Shown: positions 10,801 through 20,200 of the stretch, in pieces
How the letters are laid out: each line of letters starts with the position of its first letter
Numbering within the stretch: position 1 is the first letter of the stretch
Source of the DNA: an uncultured Gammaproteobacteria bacterium
Lineage (GTDB): Bacteria > Pseudomonadota > Gammaproteobacteria > Eutrophobiales > Eutrophobiaceae
Direction of reading: 5' to 3'
Assembly (NCBI GenBank): GCA_958295485.1
Contig: OY282354.1
Location: 3,372,042 to 3,436,041 of the forward strand
Length of the DNA: 64,000 bases
Position numbers and translations under genes: made by a program
The notes under the pieces: model-generated
Told to the model about the DNA's origin: nothing
What the model saw: the letters and a program-made list of their open reading frames with translations, nothing else
Database searches by the model: none

Positions 10801-11368
10801 TGATTTTGCACTTCGCGGCAAATGCTGCGAGTTCGTTCCCATTCATTTTTGATGCGGTCTCGAACTGTTCCGCCTGTTTGCGGACCTCACTTGTTCGCGG
10901 CAGGTTCTGTGCGGTGGCACAGATCGCTTCCTGAAAAGGCTTATAAATGGGTCGGTTCGTTATGAGTTCAAAATCAAGCTTATCCTGAACTGCTTTTGTC
11001 CCGTATCGATCTTTGTAGTTGCTATATGTTTTTGCGAATTTCTCAATTGTCTTTTTAGCATGACTCGCCCGAAAGTCGGTCGTGCTATCGGCCACGGAAT
11101 ACTTGAATTGAACAATGCTTGTTCTGGCGGCTTGTTCAAACGTGCTGTCTTGACCGTAGTACAGCGTGAGATCAGCAATGTTCACGGTTTCTGCTGACGC
11201 ACTCGTCTGGTCTGGTGGAGAAAGTCCCTCGACGGCGATACCGACAAGCTTGTTGTCTGGCAACAAGAGTTGCATAGCCTTACGCGCAGTCCACGCTTCG
11301 TGATACTCGTGTCCATCACGTGACGCTCTCGTCTTATCTACTCTTTGCCGCTCTCTTGCCATGTACAC
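4859..11368 (-). CDS. Giant nuclease-STAND ATPase, Avs-like antiviral protein
   Basis: 2169 residues from GTG 11368 (ATG two codons later is equally possible). N-terminal nuclease-like domain: G-H-E-Y-H-E-A-W, Glu47 in V-E-G-L-S, Asp66 in A-D-L-T-L-Y-Y-G, and V-Q-F-K with Gln87 and Lys89. This pattern matches the Cap4/PD-(D/E)XK endonucleases found at the front of antiviral STAND proteins. P-loop NTPase: Walker A A-T-G-G-V-G-K-T at 297-304, Walker B L-F-I-D-A-I-D at 397-403, then a G-G-N-P motif near 490. The remaining 1600 residues are helical repeats expected to sense a viral protein. By family knowledge, ligand binding would trigger tetramerisation and DNA cleavage. Last gene of the minus-strand defence island, 112 bases after the EVE gene. 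A (Lys-Asp)n tract lies near residue 1585. Family assignment is strong; the phage target is unknown. Confidence 0.82.
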   Translation of the reverse strand: MYMARERQRVDKTRASRDGHEYHEAWTARKAMQLLLPDNKLVGIAVEGLSPPDQTSASAETVNIADLTLYYGQDSTFEQAARTSIVQFKYSVADSTTDFRASHAKKTIEKFAKTYSNYKDRYGTKAVQDKLDFELITNRPIYKPFQEAICATAQNLPRTSEVRKQAEQFETASKMNGNELAAFAAKCKIISLSESLATTKNALENLIIDWSATTDALATARLGELRRMVRDKAGDKGTDQNLIKYTDVLAALGVSEINDLLPCPAALVDVGEVVKREQLRDALTLIPDLSRPLLIHATGGVGKTVFLESLAREIKSHSAVVFFDCFGGGAYRSPEDARHLPRKGLIHIANTLAFRGLCDPILPGSADTETLLRTFRRRLTQCVETLSRVTSCGELTLFIDAIDNAELFAHQRDEDSFPILLMESFHHKPVPGVRLVVSCRTERKPSTPASFQEFELRPFTIEESTAYLLARLSNVSNAEIQVAQARSGGNPRVIEYLFKSGRGLLDESEIGKKLELGELLQERIIKAVEVASERGHKQEEIDAFLAGLAVLPPPVPLEEYAGSHGIKVSVVESFASDMRPLLERTNQGLMFRDEPTETLVRDQYASSKDSLQRVAANLSSRQDTSVYAVRVLPGLLYKLNDGQSLFDLAFDSKMPVSITSTVGKRNIRYARLKAATLHAAKTQDYNRLVHLLLELSTVAVVDQRGSDYILKNPDLVIAARDVDATRRLFETRTAWPGTRHARLTITNTLSGDSGEAHRHAVAADEWIDHYIRTINEDTRKDKIPEKADIAAIPFFLISQHRAEDAARYLRGWKDWCGYETCEYIFSYSTLAQALGAQRQHEMPKFINTLTGVGPLAAALSFQEFGQPEKKDLVVKLFRACKRATKLELRESYTSEQVYRLQDGFRKASAIAISVGLESEALTISRRAPHQRPGIWSFRNSLSHHDMFPFLFQAALISAAKKTTLHEKDVLPKELRSICLRMKKEVTGKDFRDRMKERLNKHTKKNRNKDNPKKNPAALISYEDEQEAKHFIDRQLEPLLKLTSAFADFLASSERSADNTFVELITVWEDIQKPRNPYSAHDFDDSLRGFGLDATLFALWARSELKPASVKRFLKCIHIEHISVRILIQIVSILAKREETLQTLAGEYAVKARSRIETEDDVIIRASLFADLGRAMLPANIDEASGYFRKGLEQMGAIGSGDYQFTNELLLFASTIKGDELDKRDFHTLTNICELNMGYDPEKFPWVAFARGLSKTAGPRGLAKLSRWDDRSKISLDYTLLPYLTALVDDGKIEPEEALALNRLADPVEYFQFGVKEFAESIRQKIGVNKPELISELIKQFEDNNPGIPGGNAVEMLASLAEEVFGRSCQTTDYLFDAHKRFATARNTLNERKNYTGKPHKMDSRTTKRLEKQERDIQAVLEQILTTTDPTDESSLASSIEKLNGLHHLPHDLKSNFFIVLRDKVSFEDRVKYVKNICVLENLDLYPKLEELNKCNTCWGQSSVALDSVYQNHAVPLLRLHRDDFVSDGTLSGYHLKTISDLSDITIPELVLELIKELARSDTEASGAVWLAFASLVCPDADKDKDKDKDKDKDKGQGQAALERLLRGDTAKLADKVVDGALLDSLYPDDDIQAIAVGLIWRMLGSPYAAERWRAAHCIRCFAKFDKWEIIASLVDKFENIDAGPFQAKELSFFFMHARLWLLIALSRIALDHPHQIVRYQDKLLSVALEENKPHVLMRHFASRALLSCIRAGTLNLPAGLVNQLQSADQSPHMRLKKEIRGEDEFYGERPESAPKREFEFRLDDDFQKYDVDDLSSVFGKPLWYVTDMLSEIVHQLDPDVSSMYESDKRELQYRRDPDFSARYHTYAQQLGWHALFLAAGKLLKNLPVTDDWRYRDDPWGEWLGRYALTRGDGLWLSDGMDRTPLDSVVILLERAKDGLVITSNREKLLQLAGITDPVGKELVIEGSWYSADDVEIEISSALVVPAQARRLARKLIREEPVRVWLPVYQNEDGSSYPMNEKQGYTPWIVRPSGEARLDEHDPFGAPCANMRSYILPEFASVLSLKRTADPFCRIWTDGHGKITTRAEAWGREDKYSEEGPRSGLRLFCSTSQLKNLLKACNKELLLLIRLRRFEKKSYPGDSKFTCTVAVAHITGTLDVEYFKGRTCIS
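6586..6627. repeat. Hexanucleotide microsatellite (CCTTAT x7) inside the STAND gene
   Basis: Seven perfect CCTTAT units on the plus strand encode alternating Lys-Asp in the minus-strand STAND protein. Because the unit is 6 bases, slippage changes length by two residues without breaking the frame. Confidence 0.95.
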
Positions 11369-11480
11369 GCATTCACTAATGTTCGACTTCGGAAAGCCTT
11401 TGGCTGAGATTCATTGACAGGAGGTTCCTCTAGAATAATCAGCCAAGTAGCAGTTCGTATTTGCCTGGGGAACTTCACCG

Positions 11481-11906
11481 TCAATTACCCAAACGTTCCT
11501 GATCTTCTATCAAGACTTTGATCAATGTCCATTCTTTCTGCTTGACAGGCATCACGGATAATCGTGGTTGTCTCAGGAGACTGAAGTTTTTCAATCCCGG
11601 AACAGCCCGCAGACTCTTTAGTGTAATTGGTTCAGGGATACTTTTGACAGGTTGAAAGTCGCAGGTGACCCATTGCGGGTCATCGGAGGTCGGATCCGGG
11701 TAGGCGGCACGGGTGATTTCGAGAAAGCCCATGATTGCGGGATCTTTCTGGCTACGGTAAAACAGAACCGGGTCACCGACTGCCATCCCACGCAGGTGCT
11801 TTCGGGCTTCGCGACTCCTGACGCCACGCAGGGTGAACTGGCCCTGTTGGACGATCTCTTGCCAGGAAGTGCGGAAAGGGGCGAACTTTATCAGCCAATA
11901 GTTCAT
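11481..11906 (-). CDS. EVE-domain protein (modified-base reader fold)
   Basis: 141 residues covering one complete EVE domain: start M-N-Y-W-L-I-K-F, then G-V-R-S-R-E-A-R-K-H-L-R-G-M, G-D-P-V-L-F-Y-R-S, A-A-Y-P-D-P-T and an end P-V-K-Q-K-E-W. EVE folds are PUA-related, and several bind modified bases; they are often fused to or placed beside modification-dependent restriction enzymes. Here it lies between a methylase-helicase set and a nuclease-STAND protein, all on the same strand. The context suggests sensing of modified DNA or RNA in the defence island, but free-standing EVE proteins are also common outside defence loci. Confidence 0.88.
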   Translation of the reverse strand: MNYWLIKFAPFRTSWQEIVQQGQFTLRGVRSREARKHLRGMAVGDPVLFYRSQKDPAIMGFLEITRAAYPDPTSDDPQWVTCDFQPVKSIPEPITLKSLRAVPGLKNFSLLRQPRLSVMPVKQKEWTLIKVLIEDQERLGN

Positions 11907-12138
11907 TTCAAAGCTTATTCGGAAAGCTCGCAGCTAAAGATTCTACGCCTGAATTTTCCACGGATAAGGGACAGATTTCCCCCAATCGCCTCCACCATGC
12001 TGTAGAGAGCGCATAAGATCGCGCCCCATGGGGACGTATCCGTTTTTGCCGGAATCGATTTCCTGCAAAAAAAGTTTGCATAAACGGAATCTTTCGGCGA
12101 TACTATCAATAGCTCAGTTGCCATGTGTAACAGGAGAT

Positions 12139-12162
12139 CAAACCCCGTCACGGCGGGGTTTG
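12139..12162. terminator. Possible terminator hairpin after the methylase operon
   Basis: A perfect 9-bp stem, CAAACCCCG with CGGGGTTTG, around a 6-base loop, placed directly after the stop codon of the 174-residue gene at 12163. There is no strong U-tract on the minus strand, so termination strength is uncertain. The 230 bases between it and the EVE gene hold no convincing gene. Confidence 0.5.
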
Positions 12163-12687
12163 TCATTTTCGGCGTTCATACTTCAACTGCATGTTGGTTC
12201 GGGCGTTCCTGTAATCCAGAAAAAAGGCAGTCACCAACATCCAGACGGTACCGTAATCTCTGGTTTTCCGCGGGCGCAGGATCGCGACGTAGTCGTGCTT
12301 CCTAAGCCAGATATAAGTGCGAACCTGGCCGTTTTTTTCTTCGTATTCCCAAGTCAGGACAGACGCATCCCCGGAGTGATCAATCATCGGGCGGCACCAG
12401 GGGAGCCGTTCTGAGCGGGGAAGGTCAGGCACGCGCTCCTTGCGTTCCTTTCGAATTTGGGGATCATAAATCCATTCATCCTTGGTCGTCAGGTGCCAAA
12501 ACCCCTCCTCAAAGCCGAAGCCATCGGTTGAGTCTTTGCGTCTGTCGTGCCAAACCATTCTGCCCTTGTAGCTTGGCTTAGAGCGCTTAAAGTCAGTTTC
12601 AAAAATTGCGTAGAGGGTTCGGATAAAGCGCTTCCAATCACCTTTGAATGGAATGTAATCCGGCAACCAAACGGGTAGACTACTCAA
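12163..12687 (-). CDS. Third component of the helicase-methylase defence set, unknown function
   Basis: 174 residues, Trp- and Arg-rich, with no recognisable catalytic motif. Notable segments are P-D-Y-I-P-F-K-G-D-W-K-R-F near the start, G-F-G-F-E-E-G-F-W-H-L and a late hydrophobic strand V-W-M-L-V-T-A-F-F-L-D-Y. Its start overlaps the methylase stop by 4 bases (ATGA type), so it is translationally coupled to it and very likely works with it. It could be a DNA-target or regulatory subunit. I do not recognise a named family. Confidence 0.75.
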   Translation of the reverse strand: MSSLPVWLPDYIPFKGDWKRFIRTLYAIFETDFKRSKPSYKGRMVWHDRRKDSTDGFGFEEGFWHLTTKDEWIYDPQIRKERKERVPDLPRSERLPWCRPMIDHSGDASVLTWEYEEKNGQVRTYIWLRKHDYVAILRPRKTRDYGTVWMLVTAFFLDYRNARTNMQLKYERRK

Positions 12688-15600
12688 AGGGCTACTTCCC
12701 CATGGTCGTGGATGGTGCGGATTTGTATTTTCTCGTTGCCAGAGAGCGTGTCCTTTTCAAAGCGGAGGTTGAAATCGGCACGTTCCTCGAAATGTCGGAC
12801 GAGCGCGCGCTTGGCCTCGGAGTCGCTGTCCTCTGGTTCGCGACGGCCATAGCCGACGATGCCGAGAAGAATGTCCGTGATCTGTAGCAGGCCCACTTCG
12901 TGGGAACGGACATGCTGGAGACCGGCGATTCGATCACCGCTGGCATCGTCGGCATCACGGCGAAGGAGTTTCTTGAGTTCTGCGCTTTTTTCGCGGCCTC
13001 GGGTGTCTTTGATGTCAAGGTAGACTTTGTAGCGGTTTTCCGGTTCGGTGGCGCCACGAAGCAGTTGGAAGTAGAGACTGTAATAAAGATCGTCTCGGGT
13101 GTCTTTGGGAAGCCGTTGGTAAACCTCTGCCTTGTCGGGAAGAATGACGCAACGGAAGCGGAGTTCCGGCTGCTCAAAGAACCAATCCAACACTTCTTGA
13201 TAAAAGTCAAGTTTGGCCGGGCTGACCTTCGTCCATTTGATTTCCATGTGCGGTTCCAACCTGTGCCACAGCCGGACCTCCCTGAGCGCTTGGTGCGCGG
13301 CGGTGACAAAGACCTGCGGACAGGCCAGTGTACCCAGGAGCATGACGTTCTCTCTGTCATATGGGAGATGGCGGCTTTCGTCGCAGTAGAGGTTGATTAG
13401 CGGGCGTTCAATCAACTCTTTTTCGGCCCTGCCTTGCTTGGCGGCGAGAGCGCGGCGTTGCGCCGTGGCTAATTTTGGGTAGCGGCGCGCATACCAGTCT
13501 TCGACCTCCTTGATATCGGCTTCATTCAGCCCGTAGGCTTTGTAAACCAAGCGGTCGATTTCTAGCTGCTCGTTGCTGGCGTAATCGTAGTGGGGATACT
13601 GCTTTTGTTGTTCGACTATCTCTGAGACTAATCCCGCTAACAATGCCTCGTCCCTCGCCGTCAACCGCACCAGTGGAGCCGAGTTTACGTCTTCGACCTG
13701 CAGGTTTATCGAATGGTTTAGAAAGGCTCGAAATATAAACTTTAAGAACTTGGAAGCAAGAACTGCCAAGAGCGTCCTCTTGTTTTTGTAAAAGATTGAA
13801 TTAACAGGCGAACCGCCAACATCAAAAACACCGCCATTTCCAAGTCGAAAGGTCGGAGAATAAACACCCAGGAAGGAATACGTCAGAGCGTCAGTGAAGT
13901 AATGCTGGGCACCCTGCACCCGTGAATTAGGGTTTGACTGAATGCGGTGAACCGCAGACGGCGACCAGTCCACATAAAATTGTATTGGAGCATAGTAATT
14001 GGGAAGAACTAAGGTGTCATCAGATTTAATCACATTCGCGCCTTTGTCATAGGGAACAAAAACGCGTTTTCCATAACTATCAACCCCGGTTTTTTGCTCA
14101 GAAATTGAGAGGCTCAGACTCTCTTGAGATGTGAGTGTTAAGGAAAGGTCAACGGGTTCATATACAATTCCCCCCCCGCTATGCCCAAGTGGATTTCGCT
14201 TTATCAAATCTCGGTTTGAACTGCCAATACTTAATCCGTTATTTGTGTGCCCGGAGTCTCCCAGTGAACTTATACCGACTTGTGTTCCATTGAAAATTAA
14301 CGAGCGGACAGGCACATTCTTCCCTCTTATATGTTCATGGTTTACGGGTGCTGTGGTATCGTTCATCAACGCAAACAGTTTCGGTGACGCGACAAAGAAC
14401 GGAATGTTTGAATTTGTTTGAATCAGACTTTGCGGATAGTGATAAATCCCATAGGTCTGGTTGGAAACGCTCTGGCGACGGCTGAAACCCTCGGTCTGGA
14501 AAAGGAGGTGGAGAAAACGCTCGTATTGTTCGTGGATGGAGACATTGGTCAGATCGCCCATCTGGCAGGAATGGTCTTTCGGCGCCTTGCCCCGCTGGCA
14601 GAGAATAACAGCGCAATTAACCGTGGCTTTGAAAGTGTTGCCGGCAACCCGGACCATGCGGTGAATGCGGTGCCGGAGCATCTGTTCACGCAGGGGGCGA
14701 TGTGTTTTGATCGTCATGAAAGTATCGCTGACGATGTAAGCAAGTACGCCATCTTCGGCCAGGGGACTAAGTCGTTTGGGGTCGCCCATGAACCGGGCGA
14801 TGAAGGCGCCGTAAGGGTCCCATGAACCAAGGGTGAGAGCTTCCTTCGTTTCGTTGGAGATTTTCTTTCCCCCGTAAGGCGGATTACCGATGATGATGTG
14901 GAAGATGCCGTCACCGTCGGTATCCGTAACGAGTTCAGGGAAGAAAGCGGCGGTGTTGAAAAACGGGGCTGGGACAGTGGCATGACGGAACCATTCGGCA
15001 ATCCAGAGGGCATCCTGCTCTTGTCTTTGTTCAGGACTTTTGGGACGAATTCCTTTTACCTTTTCGGCGAAACAGGGAAATAGCGTGGCCATCTCTCGAC
15101 CGATGTTGACTGACAATTCTTCCCGTCGCTGAGGAGAAGTGCCCGGTTGGTAATACTCATCTCTGGCCGCACGAAGGTTTTTAAACGTGGCTTCCGTAAA
15201 AATATCTATTGGTAAATCCTCGAGAGTATTGGCGCAAAGAACATTGGTCTCCAGGTTCGGCAGCGGAGTGATACCGTAGTTGTGAGACGGGTCGCCGAGG
15301 TCGATGTGTTCCTGCTCGACGAGGAGAGCGATGAAGAAGCGCAACTTGGTGATGAGGGATGCCAACGGGAGGATATCAAGGCCGAAGAGGTTGTGCTGGA
15401 TGAGACCAAGCTTGCGTGAAAAATCGCTCGGCTGGGAGTCGATAATTTTTCGGACCTGCTCAACATCGCGGGCTTTGGCCAGTTGCAGGTCGCGCCAGCG
15501 TTGATTATCCGGATCAACGGTTTGCAGAATCTCCGTCATGCGATGGAGCATCCCCATGGGAAAGGCGCCAGAACCACAGGCGGGGTCAAGCACGCGCATC

Positions 15601-17291
15601 TCGTCAAGGACTTTAACAACCCGGTCAGCAATTATATCGAAGGACGCACCTTCATCGTAGGTGCGATAAAACAGCGTTTGTAGAAGTTGAAGGTCTTCCC
15701 GCGAAAAGGTTTCCTTTTGAAAACGGGTCAGAACGTGAAGGTAAAGCGATTCATTGACCATGTAATCCACGATACGACGGGGGGTATAATAAGACCCGGA
15801 AGCCTTGCGGGCGCTCTTGGCGGCGGCCTCGTCGGTGGGATTGACCTCGGCGAGCAAGTTCTCGAACACGAGGCCGAGCAGTTCCGGGTCAAGGGCAACA
15901 TCTTCGTCCAGCGGCGTATTTTCCGAGATTGTAAAGTGGTAGCGGTCGAAGATTCGGTTTATACCTTCGATGGCACGCCGGTTACCCGTGCCTGCCGCTA
16001 CCGTGAAACCATCATCGCGGGTGGCGTAGAAGAGTTTGTTCGGGACGCGGATGACACTATCGGCAATAGTGTCGGAAGCGTTGTCTTCCTGCAGGGCATC
16101 GAACAAGCCACCGTTGAGATAGGGGATGCGGTCGAAGAGTTGATAATCGAAATCGTCCGGCAGGTAATTTTTTCCCAGGTAAACGAATTTCTTTAGCTTG
16201 GGATCGGTCACGGTGGGATCATACCGGGCCTCGCTCGCTGGACGGCGGCGCTGATCCATAGGCAAGTTAAGCGCCTTGAAGAAAATGTTTTGCAAGATGC
16301 CCCGGTAGTAGTGGTTGCCTTCAAGAAAGTTCCCTGTCTCCAAGTCTTTGGTCAGCGGGAGCCTCTGGTCAATAAGGTCGTAGAGAACGAGAAGACGTTC
16401 GCTGATCAGTTTCTTTTCCTTGAGGAACCAGATAAACAACAGGCGGCAGATAAGACGAACAAGAAATTCCTGGGAAGTAATTTCGCGATTTTGCGGGGTA
16501 TCCGACGTGTACGTCGGTAAGTTCGGGAGTTGAATTTCAGTTTTAGCCCAGTTGAACCAGTCCGCCAGTTCTCGATAGAAGCGCTGATTGAGTTCTTGTA
16601 CTGAAAGGACTTTTTGCCATGCGTCGTCGAGATTGGCAAAAGTGCGGATGCTTCCGGTATTTTCGTGTAAATGTGGAAGGGAGAAGTGCAGCAGTAGTTC
16701 GAGATGCGCCCGGTGCGGCGCCCGGATGGAGATGTCCCGAATGAGTGAGACGCGGGTGAGCACGTCGCGGGAACCGTCACGCATGTTTTTGCGGCGATTC
16801 ACAATCGCAATTGAAAGATGGTCGCCATGCTTGAATAACACGAGCGCTGGCATTGGAAATAAACGGTTCAGGGAACGGGTGATCATCGCCAGCTTCGTGC
16901 GTCCCGGCGATGGCCCGGCTATTTCCAACGCGAGAAATACGTAAGATTCGACGATCTTGCGTTCAAAAGGCTCAGCTTCGGCGAGAAGCAATCCCTGTTT
17001 TGGACCATGGTCGAGTTCATTACGCGTTAGCTGGAACAAGAAGTGGATGTTTTGCCAAATAGAAAGACAGGCGTTCCCCTCATTGAGAAAATTATGTTTG
17101 TCCAGGTTTTCGCGAAAGGCAGCCACCGAATGGATGTCAAGCGTGCGGTCACTGGCATAACCCAATGCGGAAAACAGGTTATCAGCAGCATTCAGAAACG
17201 ACCCTGTCGCGAAGTCTTCAAGTTTGTCGGAAATTTCGGAAAGCGTGGTCATTTGTTGAATCCGTTCTATGGCCTTAAAATCACCAGCCAT
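12684..17291 (-). CDS. N6-adenine DNA methyltransferase fused to a C-terminal DUF3800-like domain
   Basis: 1535 residues. The large N-terminal part (1 to about 520) has the layout of type IIG/DISARM-type methylases. The SAM-binding motif I, D-P-A-C-G-S-G-A-F, is near residue 569 and the catalytic motif IV, N-P-P-Y, near 802, defining an N6-adenine methyltransferase. A target-recognition-like segment follows to about 1210. The last 240 residues start with I-N-L-Y-C-D-E-S (about 1296) and contain a late L-Q-I-T-D-I-L-L-G, matching DUF3800, whose conserved acidic residues suggest a metal-dependent nuclease-like fold. I see no helicase or PD-(D/E)XK motif in this protein. The start overlaps the upstream helicase by 25 bases and the stop overlaps the next gene by 4, giving a tightly coupled three-gene operon. 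Probable role: mark host DNA while the partners attack unmarked DNA. Confidence 0.85.
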   Translation of the reverse strand: MAGDFKAIERIQQMTTLSEISDKLEDFATGSFLNAADNLFSALGYASDRTLDIHSVAAFRENLDKHNFLNEGNACLSIWQNIHFLFQLTRNELDHGPKQGLLLAEAEPFERKIVESYVFLALEIAGPSPGRTKLAMITRSLNRLFPMPALVLFKHGDHLSIAIVNRRKNMRDGSRDVLTRVSLIRDISIRAPHRAHLELLLHFSLPHLHENTGSIRTFANLDDAWQKVLSVQELNQRFYRELADWFNWAKTEIQLPNLPTYTSDTPQNREITSQEFLVRLICRLLFIWFLKEKKLISERLLVLYDLIDQRLPLTKDLETGNFLEGNHYYRGILQNIFFKALNLPMDQRRRPASEARYDPTVTDPKLKKFVYLGKNYLPDDFDYQLFDRIPYLNGGLFDALQEDNASDTIADSVIRVPNKLFYATRDDGFTVAAGTGNRRAIEGINRIFDRYHFTISENTPLDEDVALDPELLGLVFENLLAEVNPTDEAAAKSARKASGSYYTPRRIVDYMVNESLYLHVLTRFQKETFSREDLQLLQTLFYRTYDEGASFDIIADRVVKVLDEMRVLDPACGSGAFPMGMLHRMTEILQTVDPDNQRWRDLQLAKARDVEQVRKIIDSQPSDFSRKLGLIQHNLFGLDILPLASLITKLRFFIALLVEQEHIDLGDPSHNYGITPLPNLETNVLCANTLEDLPIDIFTEATFKNLRAARDEYYQPGTSPQRREELSVNIGREMATLFPCFAEKVKGIRPKSPEQRQEQDALWIAEWFRHATVPAPFFNTAAFFPELVTDTDGDGIFHIIIGNPPYGGKKISNETKEALTLGSWDPYGAFIARFMGDPKRLSPLAEDGVLAYIVSDTFMTIKTHRPLREQMLRHRIHRMVRVAGNTFKATVNCAVILCQRGKAPKDHSCQMGDLTNVSIHEQYERFLHLLFQTEGFSRRQSVSNQTYGIYHYPQSLIQTNSNIPFFVASPKLFALMNDTTAPVNHEHIRGKNVPVRSLIFNGTQVGISSLGDSGHTNNGLSIGSSNRDLIKRNPLGHSGGGIVYEPVDLSLTLTSQESLSLSISEQKTGVDSYGKRVFVPYDKGANVIKSDDTLVLPNYYAPIQFYVDWSPSAVHRIQSNPNSRVQGAQHYFTDALTYSFLGVYSPTFRLGNGGVFDVGGSPVNSIFYKNKRTLLAVLASKFLKFIFRAFLNHSINLQVEDVNSAPLVRLTARDEALLAGLVSEIVEQQKQYPHYDYASNEQLEIDRLVYKAYGLNEADIKEVEDWYARRYPKLATAQRRALAAKQGRAEKELIERPLINLYCDESRHLPYDRENVMLLGTLACPQVFVTAAHQALREVRLWHRLEPHMEIKWTKVSPAKLDFYQEVLDWFFEQPELRFRCVILPDKAEVYQRLPKDTRDDLYYSLYFQLLRGATEPENRYKVYLDIKDTRGREKSAELKKLLRRDADDASGDRIAGLQHVRSHEVGLLQITDILLGIVGYGRREPEDSDSEAKRALVRHFEERADFNLRFEKDTLSGNEKIQIRTIHDHGEVAL

Positions 17292-20200
17292 GTTATCAGT
17301 TCATACTCATCTTCCAGGTCCGATGGGGCTTCACCGGCATTCGGAAGTTTACCATCGCGCCCTGAGAGCAGGCCCCCAAGGGCGCGTTTGCTGAAGGTGC
17401 GCTTGATGGATTCAAGCGCCTTTTTAACAAGGTCGTCGTAGTGTTTCATGTCGGCGCCGTTCCGGGTCCTGGTATCAAACAGGTCGCATAAGTCCTCAAA
17501 GGCCGAAATGTGTCCCGCTGCAAGGTCCCGCAACAGATTCAATGCCTGCTTTGGTTGTGCGAAAGTTAGCCGGACAGTCCCATCGTCCAAGACATAAATC
17601 AGATAGTAACGCCCCAGCGGGTTGATGTCTTCCGCACTGCCTTTCTCCGGTGAGGAGACGCGAACGGGACGCTGGGTATCCCGGGAAGTCGCCGATTCAT
17701 CCCGACCCTGGTGTCGCAGGCAGAAAATGACACCCGGCTGCGCTATTGGATTGTCGGCCTTCGGCGGTACGACGGCATAAAGTCCGGGATTCGCTTCTTC
17801 TAGTTCGGCGCGTCGCGATTCAAGAAACCGCAACAACTCAAGCCGAAACTCGTCCAACGAGAAGTCGGACAGTGTAACGCTATCATCGAAATCTTCGAGA
17901 TCGAGTATCTCGTTCTTCAGTCGCTCCAATTGCTGATTGCGAAACAGGAGGTCTTTGGAAATGAGTTCCTCAATCTGCTCATTTTCCAGCAAGTTATCAG
18001 TCTGGGTAGCCGACAGGTCAACGAGCGCCATGCGCGCCTCCACTCGATGCCTGACGTTGAGGTAACGATCCAGGTCCGCTACCGGCCAGAAGTTGATCAA
18101 GTGGACGGCTTCGTTGCGGGAACCGATGCGGTCTATGCGTCCAAAACGCTGGATGATGCGGACGGGATTCCAGTGGATATCGTAGTTGATCAGCAGGTCG
18201 CAGTCTTGCAGGTTCTGACCCTCCGAGATACAGTCCGTTGCAATGAGAACGTCGATCTCCTCGTCCTGCGGGAACCGAGACTGAGCCGCTCGATTTTTCG
18301 AGATCGGGCTAAAATTCGTGAGGATGTCGTCGTAATCCGCGCTGTCCAAGGTCGTCTGGTTGCCGCCGTCACCGCAGATCAGGGCGACATGAGCGCCCTG
18401 GTTCTGAATGCTTTCAAGCAGATTCTTGTAGAGGTAGCGAGCTGTATCGACAAACGCTGTAAAGATCAGCGCCTTGCGGTTCTTCCGCCCGTCTTTAGTC
18501 GTGGTCGGTTCCGCAAGTTTTGTCGCAATTTCATTATTGAGTTCTGCCAGCTTTGCATCCCGCGTCCTGGTAATCACCTCCGTCTTGTCCAGAAGATACT
18601 GAAGCTGTGTCCGGTCATGGCTTACGGCTTGACGCCACCTTGGAATATCAATGTGCCCCAAGTGGAACTTCCGTTTCCCACCCACGGCAAAGTCGTTATC
18701 TTCCAGTTCAGGATCATCCAACTCTCCTGGCATCATGGCATCGTAATCAATTTCCGGATTGGCTTCCCTGTGCGCTTCAAATGCCGAGAATTTGACTTCA
18801 AGCGCATCAATCTTTTCGATTGTTCTCGAAAGCGTAAGGCGAAATGAATCAACTGAACTTTCCAGCCGCTTGAGAAAGTTGACCTTCATCATGCTGACAA
18901 GGATTCTCTCGCGACCTTCCTGGGTGAAGCCGCCAAAGATCTCATCCTGGTAGCTGCGCCTGATTTTCTCAGGCAGGTCGGAGCGAAGATGCCTGGTCGG
19001 GTTGTAGAGCGCGAGCGTCAGCTTGCTGATTTCCTCGTCCAGTTCCTCAAACGACAGGTAACTATCCTTCAGGTCAATGGCAGAGTGAATCGAGCGTGGG
19101 GCGGGACGGTGCGGAAACTCACCGAGCTTGACCATCTCATCCTTGTAGTATCGTTGAACCTGTTTGCGGGAACGAGCGATACTCAACCCGTCCAACAGCT
19201 TGAAGAAGTCACCGCCGATTGCCCGTATCAGATCGCGGTTATTCCTTTTTCCCGGCAGTTGTTTCGACCAGTTCGTAAACTGTGCCTGCGCCTTGCGGGT
19301 CGTCTCCTTGACGGACTGGATTTCGAGACTCTCGTGGAAAGCTCTGTCCGCAGATGGAGCCTGAGCCACGTCGCCACCGGCAATGAACGAGATTTGATTT
19401 CGAAGATCGGAAAGCTCGTTATTGACCGGTGTGGCCGAGAGAAGCAGGACCTTTGTCTTTATACCCTCGGAGACGATCTCGTTGATAAGTTTCTCGTAGC
19501 GAGTCTGCTTGTTTTTCCCTCCCGGTGTTTGCTTCGCCTTGGCGTTGTTTCTGAAATTGTGAGACTCGTCGATAACCAGGAGATCATAGTTCCCCCAATT
19601 CAGGGTTGCGAGATCAATGCCGTCCACTTCCCCTGTTTCCCGCGAGAGATCGGTATGCGAGAGCACGTCGTATCTGAACCGGTCGTCATCAAACGGATTC
19701 AAGGCGCTGTTACTCCGGTAAATAGTCCAGTTCCGGCGCAGCTTCTTGGGACAAAGCACCAACACACGCTCGTTCTTCAGTTCAAAATACTTGATGACCG
19801 CCAAGGCGGTGAACGTCTTTCCCAGCCCAACGCTATCGGCGAGAACGCAACCGTTCAGTGATTGAATCTTGTTGATCGCCGCTTTCGCGCCGTCCTTCTG
19901 GAAAGCATAAAGCGTTTGCCAGATGTGGGTATCGGGCAGCGCGATCCTGTTCAGGTCGGCGTCGGCGCCTCTTTCACCATCAACGAAGTCCCTGAATATA
20001 TGGAAAAGCGTCAGGTAGTAGATAAACTCCGGGGCCTGGTTTGAGTAAAGGCGCTCCAATTCACTGAGAACGACCTCTTTCACGTCTTCAGTCAGGTCGT
20101 CCTTCGACCACCAATCGTTGAACCACTCAAGCAGGTCTTCACGGTCTCGATTGCTGTCAACTACAAGGTTGAGCTCGACGTTATTTCCGTTCTCACGAAG

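Noticed and set aside
11915-12166. 83-codon ORF on the minus strand after the methylase operon
   Set aside because: It starts inside the terminator-like hairpin and shows no recognisable composition or motif.
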